Source: Candidatus Cloacimonadota bacterium (lineage in GTDB: Bacteria > Muiribacteriota > UBA6191 > JACPRK01). Taken from it: DNA of 10,365 bases. Each line of letters starts with the position of its first letter. The first letter of the stretch is position 1. The DNA lies in contig JAJFLN010000708.1 in NCBI GenBank assembly GCA_021772705.1, positions 1-10,365 on the forward strand, written 5' to 3'. Made by a program: the position numbers and the translations under genes. A model generated the notes under the pieces. The model ran no database searches, was not told the origin of the DNA, and saw nothing but the letters and a program-made list of their open reading frames with translations. Shown in pieces: positions 5,756 to 10,365 of this stretch.

Positions 5756-8074
5756 GTGAGCTGGCGCACCCGAATCGCCTGCCGGATTCTGCGAAGCGAG
5801 CGGCCCCTCTGGGGGCTGCTCGTTCTTCTCTGTGTGGCCAGTCTTCTCTCTCTGCCGAACCTGGATCTGGCCTTTGGTTTCAAGGGAATCATGCGGCCCG
5901 GCCATCCGGAGCGGGTGCGCCTCGAAGCGTTCCAGCGAGAGTTCGGTCTCGGCGACTCCCTCTATGTCTACTTCCACGATCCCCGGCCCCCGGGCAGCCC
6001 TGGACCGTCCCGGGTCTTCTCCGCCGAGGGACTCAGGGCCATTCGAGACCTGTCGGGACGCTTGGAGCGGACTGACGGCGTGAACCGGGTGCTGTCCGCC
6101 GTGGACCTCCTGGCTCCGGAGATCCGGGACGATCACCTGAGGTTGATTCCTCTGCTGGACTCCCGGACTCTGAACGACCCGGCTCGCACCGCTCAGGTCC
6201 TGTCCCGCCCTCCCTTCGTGGACCGATGGATCGGCTCGCTCTACGACCGGGACCAGACCGTCCTGACCCTCCTGATCCGGCCGGACCGGGAGTACGAAGA
6301 TCCGCGACGCACTCTGGGCCTGCTGAAGGCGATTCAAGTGGAGCTCGATGGCTTCAAGAGCTCCACCGGGGTCGACTACCATCTCAACGGGCTCTTCTAT
6401 CTCAACGGTGAGATGGTCCGCAGCACCTTCCACGATCAGGGAAAGCTCACCGCCATTGGCATCGGCTTGCTGCTGGCCTGCTTCTGGTTTCTCCTGGGGA
6501 GGCTGGCTCTGGCCCTGGCCTGTCTATTCGTGGTGGGCGTGGCCATCCTGATCGCCTTCGGAGTCATGGTCCTTCTGGGAGTGCCCATGAATGGACTCTC
6601 GGGCAACCTGCCTGTCCTGACTCTGGTCAATGGCCTGGAAGACGTGGTGCACCTCCTGGCCATCCACCTGGCCGTGAGCCGCAGGGCAGGCCGCAGGCGG
6701 GCGGCGGCGACCAGTCTGGCGGCCTGCCTGGTCCCCAATTTCCTGACCAGCCTGACCACCTTCGGCGCCCTGATCGTCACGGGGGCCACGGACCTGGTTC
6801 TGATCCAGGCCTTCGGCTTCGCCATCTGTATCGGTGTCGTGGTGGAGTACGTGGTGGCTATCCTCTTCCTGCCTCTGTTGCTGGCCAGGCTCAAGCCGGC
6901 TGACCGGCGAGCTCCCTTCTTTCGGATTCAGAGCTGGATCGAGAGAGTCTGGATCCAGAAGTGGAGCTGGCTCTGCTCCAGCCGGCTTCATCTGACTGCC
7001 TGGCTGGCACTGGCGGTGGGGCTGGTGGGCTACTCGGCCGGTCAGCGGGTGAACTCAAACTGGTATCGCTACTTCGTCGAGAGCCATCCCGTGAGTCAGA
7101 CCCTGCGCTTCCTGGAGGAACGGGGGTTCCCGGTCACCACAGTCGACGTGACGGTCCCGGCGGGAATGCCCCTCAGGGAGCTCTTGAAAGCCGACGATCT
7201 GGAGCGGGAGGTCGAGGGGCTCGCCTCGGCCATCGAGAAGTTTCCCGACGTCACTCGAGTCGATGCCTGGACGGAGCTGAAACGCTTCATCGATGCCCGG
7301 CTGGCGGAGGTTCAGTTTCCTCCCGGCCTGAGCGAACCCTGGCGTCAGGCCCGGCGCGAAGCCTTCTATCGGCAGTACGCCCAGCTCCGGGTCTTCGATG
7401 AGCACTATGCCCCGTCGAGTCAGAAGCTTCGCCTCGCAGTGGCGACCCGGACCGGGGACGCCCTGGGCCTCCTGGACTTGGGAGAGCGGATTCGCCAGCA
7501 GGCCCGGCAGTTCCCGGCTGAAAAGCTCGAGACCGATCAGCTGGAGGTCTCGGGCAGCATGGCCTACTGGGGCGCGATCATGGGCTACGTCTCAAACACC
7601 TTCTACATGAATCTGGCCTACTCCCTGGCCTTCGTCTACGTCGTCTTCCTCTGCCTCACGGGGAGCTTCACCGTCGGCACCTTGGCCATGATCCCAAACG
7701 TCCTTCCCCTGTTCGCCATGTACTCCGCGGCCCGCGGCATGGGGTATGAGTTGAGCGAAAGTTTCTGCGTCATCAACTCCCTGGCCATCGGAAACTCGGT
7801 GAACGATACGATCCACTACCTGGTCCACGTCCAGAGACACCTGCGGGCGGGCTCGACGGTGCTGGAGGCCCAGGTTGCTGCCTTCCGGGAGGTGGGGCAA
7901 GCCCTCATCGTCTCCAGCGTCTTCGTCGCCGCAGGCTTCCTGAGCTGTCTGTTCGCCCAGGGAGTGCCGGTGATCCTCAGCGGTGTCTACATGTGCGTCG
8001 CCTGCCTGTCGGCGGTGCTCTTTGACGTGTTCCTCTTTCCGTCACTGCTGTCCCGGGTTCGGCCATGGAAGTGA
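5756..8074 (+). CDS. RND/MMPL-superfamily exporter, probably lipid-directed
   Basis: A 772-residue inner-membrane protein with the duplicated RND layout: TM1 (about 18-36), a large periplasmic domain (40-228), five TM segments (231-375), a linker, TM7 (411-430), a second periplasmic domain (432-608) and five more TM segments (612-762). The two halves carry equivalent acidic segments in their fourth helices, NGLEDVVHLLAIH (292-304) and NSVNDTIHYLVHVQRH (680-695), where RND pumps have proton-relay residues. Size and layout fit the HpnN/MMPL group, known for moving hopanoids and other lipids, rather than tripartite drug pumps, which are over 1000 residues. The GTG start at 5756 keeps TM1 whole; the Shine-Dalgarno match is weak and no nearby ATG serves. 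It begins 31 nt after the exported-protein gene and overlaps the next gene by 10 nt. The cargo is inferred from its neighbours. Confidence 0.88.
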   Translation: MSWRTRIACRILRSERPLWGLLVLLCVASLLSLPNLDLAFGFKGIMRPGHPERVRLEAFQREFGLGDSLYVYFHDPRPPGSPGPSRVFSAEGLRAIRDLSGRLERTDGVNRVLSAVDLLAPEIRDDHLRLIPLLDSRTLNDPARTAQVLSRPPFVDRWIGSLYDRDQTVLTLLIRPDREYEDPRRTLGLLKAIQVELDGFKSSTGVDYHLNGLFYLNGEMVRSTFHDQGKLTAIGIGLLLACFWFLLGRLALALACLFVVGVAILIAFGVMVLLGVPMNGLSGNLPVLTLVNGLEDVVHLLAIHLAVSRRAGRRRAAATSLAACLVPNFLTSLTTFGALIVTGATDLVLIQAFGFAICIGVVVEYVVAILFLPLLLARLKPADRRAPFFRIQSWIERVWIQKWSWLCSSRLHLTAWLALAVGLVGYSAGQRVNSNWYRYFVESHPVSQTLRFLEERGFPVTTVDVTVPAGMPLRELLKADDLEREVEGLASAIEKFPDVTRVDAWTELKRFIDARLAEVQFPPGLSEPWRQARREAFYRQYAQLRVFDEHYAPSSQKLRLAVATRTGDALGLLDLGERIRQQARQFPAEKLETDQLEVSGSMAYWGAIMGYVSNTFYMNLAYSLAFVYVVFLCLTGSFTVGTLAMIPNVLPLFAMYSAARGMGYELSESFCVINSLAIGNSVNDTIHYLVHVQRHLRAGSTVLEAQVAAFREVGQALIVSSVFVAAGFLSCLFAQGVPVILSGVYMCVACLSAVLFDVFLFPSLLSRVRPWK

Positions 8075-9207
8075 TCCTGCGGGAGCTGAACACCCTGCCC
8101 GGCGACTACGGGCCAGACCAATGGGACGCAATGGTGCCGCCGGAGCGTGTGAGTCTGAAACCGTTCTTCCTCGAGGCTTTCATGGGCGGCGGGCTACAGG
8201 GAATCGAGAGCCGTTTCCTGGAGGCAAGATCCGGTCAAGGGAAGCTGCTCGCCCTCTCGGCCTTCAGCCGGATACGGCTGGCCCTGGACTGTATCGCGCC
8301 GGAGCCGGTGCAACGAGTGGCCGCCGCCATTCGCCGGCTCTGGCCTTCATTTCTGGAGCTGGAACTGCTGATGGCCGGCATCCCGGCGAGCATGGCTGAC
8401 CAGGAGACCCTGCTGGCTCCGGACCTCACCGCCGAGGAGGAGAGCGCCGCCCGGTCGGCCCTGGTGGACGAGTCCCTTCGCCTGCTGGATCAGGAGCATC
8501 GCGCCGCCTGCATCTGGAAGGAGTTCGATCCCCTTCAACTCCAGCGTTGGTCCACTCCCCTGGAATCGCGGGACTTCCTCTTCTTTCCGTCCTTGCCCGT
8601 CTCGCGGCAGCAGGTCACCTGGTCCGATGCAGCCGGGTATGCCGCCTCCCTCCGTTCGGGCTACCGGAGACAGCTGTTCCGCAGCCTGGACCTGGCCGCG
8701 AAGAAGGGTCTGGAGCTGGAGATGGACCTGGAGGCGATGCCCTACATGGGGGAGTTTCACCCCCTGTATCTGCAGGTCCTTCACCGATCCGAGACCCGGG
8801 TCGAGACCCTGACGGAGGAGTTCTTCCGCGCCCTCTCCCGGGACTCTCGGGTCCGGTACATTCGGGCCACCTATCAGGGAAAGGCCGTCGGTGGTGCCCT
8901 CTGCTATCTGGTGCCCGGCAAGGTCTTGACCTTCCTCTACGTGGGAATGGACTACCGGGTTCTGCGCGACCTGGACCTGTACTTCAACTTGCTTCACGCC
9001 ACCGTCGACAGCGCCGGCCGGCACGGGGTGAAGGAGATCCGCTGGGGCCAGACCTCCGCCGATGCCAAGGGCAGGATGGGGGCGACCCTCACACCCCTGG
9101 CGTTCGGGATTCGATTCCGCTCCCGGCTGCTTCATGGCCTGGTTCGCAGGACAGGACAGTGGCTGTTCCCGGCCCGGAAGAGCATTCCCAGGCGGGTGTT
9201 TCGCTAG
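8065..9207 (+). CDS. BioF2/FemAB-like GNAT acyltransferase
   Basis: A 380-residue cytosolic protein of the GNAT_6 (BioF2-like, peptidogalycan biosynthesis) type, a group related to FemAB-like aminoacyl- and acyltransferases. The C-terminal half shows the family pattern: SLRSGYRRQLFRSLDLA (195-211), YLQVLHRSETR (235-245), VRYIRATYQGKAVGGALCYL (263-282), LYVGMDY (291-297), LDLYFNLLHATVD (303-315) and IRWGQTSADAKGRMG (325-339). No signal peptide or TM segment is seen. The N-terminal half (1-165) is less typical and may bind the acceptor. The ATG at 8065 overlaps the last 10 nt of the exporter gene, implying translational coupling; there is no strong Shine-Dalgarno of its own. In this operon it could be a second acyl transfer step, for example N-acylation of the amine or addition of an amino acid or other head group; the substrate is not visible from sequence. 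Confidence 0.8.
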   Translation: MEVILRELNTLPGDYGPDQWDAMVPPERVSLKPFFLEAFMGGGLQGIESRFLEARSGQGKLLALSAFSRIRLALDCIAPEPVQRVAAAIRRLWPSFLELELLMAGIPASMADQETLLAPDLTAEEESAARSALVDESLRLLDQEHRAACIWKEFDPLQLQRWSTPLESRDFLFFPSLPVSRQQVTWSDAAGYAASLRSGYRRQLFRSLDLAAKKGLELEMDLEAMPYMGEFHPLYLQVLHRSETRVETLTEEFFRALSRDSRVRYIRATYQGKAVGGALCYLVPGKVLTFLYVGMDYRVLRDLDLYFNLLHATVDSAGRHGVKEIRWGQTSADAKGRMGATLTPLAFGIRFRSRLLHGLVRRTGQWLFPARKSIPRRVFR

Positions 9208-9210
9208 AGA

Positions 9211-9233
9211 GTCGCCGGAGTCATTCCGGTGAC
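9211..9233. terminator. Hairpin between convergent genes, candidate terminator
   Basis: GTCGCCGGA (9211-9219) and TCCGGTGAC (9225-9233) form a 9-bp stem, including one G-U pair in plus-strand RNA, with a 5-nt loop. It starts 3 nt after the stop of the plus-strand operon and lies in the short gap before the end of the minus-strand pilT gene, so it could serve both. No T-tract follows on either strand, so an intrinsic terminator is not certain. Confidence 0.5.
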
Positions 9234-9279
9234 GAAGTTGCTGTAGCACGCGATCTGTCCGGGGCTCGGGGGAGGGGGA

Positions 9280-10308
9280 TCAGCTCGAGGCCAGGCGGTG
9301 CAGGTCTTCCGGGGAGAGCACACCCTTGGAGGCCAGCGCCGAGAGAGAGCGGCGCATGGAAACGCATCCCTGGGTCGTCTCCAGGGCGTCGGTGATCCGG
9401 AAGGTCTGGTTCTGGCGGATCAGATTCCGGAGTGCCTCGTTGGGGGTGAGGACCTCGAAGACGGCGATTCGGCGTTTGCCGTCCTGGGTGGTCACCAGCT
9501 GCTGGGAGACGATCCCAGCCAGGGCGAGAGATAGCTGCAGTCGCGCCTGGGGTTGTTGCTGCGCCGGAAAGAGGCCCACGAGCTGTTCCAGGGTGGTGGC
9601 GCTGTCGGGTGTCTGGAGCGTGGAGAGGACCAGGTGGCCAGTCTCGGCGGCGGCCATGGCGATGGATGCCGTGTTCAGGTCCCGCAGCTCACCGACGTAG
9701 ATGATGTCCGGGTCCTGACGCAGGACGTGACGCAGGCCATCGTCGAAGGAGGGCGTGTCACGCCCCACGTGACGTTGATTGATCAGGCAATGCTTGCTCT
9801 CGAGCAGGAACTCCGGTGGATCCTCCAGGGTCACGATGTGGGCTTCACGAACCTGGTTGTAGGCCTCGATCAGGGATGCCACGGTGGTGGTCTTGCCGCT
9901 CGAGGCCGGTCCCGTGACCAGAATCAGCCCCCGGTGTGCATTGAGCAGGGCCGCCGCATCTTCCGGAACACCCAGGTCCTGAAGGGTCGGGATCACCGGT
10001 GGTATGTGGCGGAAGACCATGGAGAGCGTCCCCCGTTGATAGCAGGCACTGACGCGGTACCTGGGGCCACCGGCCTCGGGGCGGTAGACGCCATCGACTT
10101 GACGGTCCCGGTGGAGGATCTCGAGCTGGTCCTCGGCGAAGATGGTCTTCGACAAGGCGTCCAGATCTTCCGGCGTGACCACGGGAAACTTGGTCGGCTC
10201 CAGGTGGCCCAGCAGTCTCAGATAGATGGGTGTCCTGGCCTTGATGTGGAGATCCGAGGCGCCCCGGGAGACCAGATCCGACAGCAGCTGAGGTAGGTTG
10301 ATAGCCAT
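9280..10308 (-). CDS. pilT: PilT-type type IV pilus retraction ATPase
   Basis: A 342-residue secretion ATPase of the PilT/PilU branch of the GspE superfamily, which powers pilus retraction (twitching motility) from the cytosolic face of the inner membrane. It begins with the family ASDLHI motif (17-22). The ATPase core has Walker A GPASSGKTTT (133-142), an Asp box IVTLEDPPEF (158-167), INQRHVG (176-182), Walker B DIIYVGELRD (201-210, E207 catalytic) and a His box GHLVLSTLQT (224-233). The PilT AIRNLIRE motif is present as ALRNLIRQ (292-299). Length matches PilT. Oddities: the second His of the His box is Gln (Q232) and Walker A reads ASSGK rather than the usual TGSGK, so it may be a divergent paralog. 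It converges on the plus-strand operon and is probably functionally unrelated to it. A gene upstream ends 6 nt before its start, so it sits in its own operon. Confidence 0.92.
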   Translation of the reverse strand: MAINLPQLLSDLVSRGASDLHIKARTPIYLRLLGHLEPTKFPVVTPEDLDALSKTIFAEDQLEILHRDRQVDGVYRPEAGGPRYRVSACYQRGTLSMVFRHIPPVIPTLQDLGVPEDAAALLNAHRGLILVTGPASSGKTTTVASLIEAYNQVREAHIVTLEDPPEFLLESKHCLINQRHVGRDTPSFDDGLRHVLRQDPDIIYVGELRDLNTASIAMAAAETGHLVLSTLQTPDSATTLEQLVGLFPAQQQPQARLQLSLALAGIVSQQLVTTQDGKRRIAVFEVLTPNEALRNLIRQNQTFRITDALETTQGCVSMRRSLSALASKGVLSPEDLHRLASS

Positions 10309-10314
10309 GAGAAT

Positions 10315-10365
10315 TCAGAGAAGTCCGAGCAGGGCCGGTTCGTTGGCCACGGCCATGGCATCTTC
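10315..10365 (-). CDS. C-terminal end of an upstream gene, possibly a second pilT
   Basis: Sixteen codons and a stop, open to the window edge, read EDAMAVANEPALLGLL on the minus strand. The stop lies 6 nt before the pilT start, typical of an operon. The pattern of an EDA(M/L)-x-x-A block followed by Leu-rich residues resembles the tail of PilT-type ATPases, which commonly occur as tandem paralogs. The fragment is too short to be sure of more than that it is a gene end. Confidence 0.5.
   Translation of the reverse strand, partial: EDAMAVANEPALLGLL

Noticed and set aside
4192..5892. Long antisense open frames over the exported protein and other operon genes
   Set aside because: High GC in third positions creates open antisense frames. 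These lack family motifs, while the sense frames have clear domains or a signal peptide.
1..10365. CRISPR arrays, rRNA, tRNA, riboswitches and transposase genes
   Set aside because: None seen: repeats are limited to bases 1-274, have no spaced array pattern, and no recombinase motif appears in any frame.

Overview
The window is GC-rich and densely coded. It looks like a Gram-negative bacterium with type IV pili: there is a PilT-type ATPase, a Sec signal peptide, an RND-type exporter and GC-biased third positions. I cannot name the phylum from sequence alone. Acidobacteriota, Myxococcota or a related deep lineage would fit, but that is a guess.

Layout. Bases 1-447 are an intergenic region full of repeats: a 21-bp direct repeat, an imperfect inverted repeat and a perfect 33-bp inverted repeat. 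It ends in a plausible sigma70-type promoter (near 362-390) and a good ribosome binding site. Bases 448-9207 hold five tightly packed plus-strand genes: (1) a YghO-like GNAT-fold acyltransferase; (2) a fusion of a class III PLP aminotransferase with a domain resembling cyanobacterial acyl-ACP reductase (AAR, fatty-aldehyde-forming); (3) an unrecognised exported protein; (4) a 12-TM RND/MMPL-type exporter; (5) a BioF2/FemAB-like GNAT acyltransferase overlapping the exporter gene by 10 nt. A hairpin follows at 9211-9233. Facing this operon, on the minus strand, are a PilT-type ATPase (9280-10308) and the last 16 codons of another gene upstream of it.

Working model (inference). The five genes look like a lipid-amine pathway. 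The AAR-like domain would reduce a long-chain acyl thioester to an aldehyde. The fused aminotransferase would turn the aldehyde into an alkyl amine without releasing it. One or both acyltransferases would N-acylate or otherwise decorate the amine. The RND pump and the exported protein would move the product out of the inner membrane. The product would be a ceramide-like N-acyl alkylamine made without serine palmitoyltransferase. I know of no described system with this exact gene set. The enzyme classes are well supported by motifs; the pathway and product are not proven.

A further point of interest is a near-perfect Shine-Dalgarno sequence and ATG inside the fusion gene, exactly where the AAR-like domain begins. 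It suggests either internal translation of a free reductase or a relic of a recent gene fusion.
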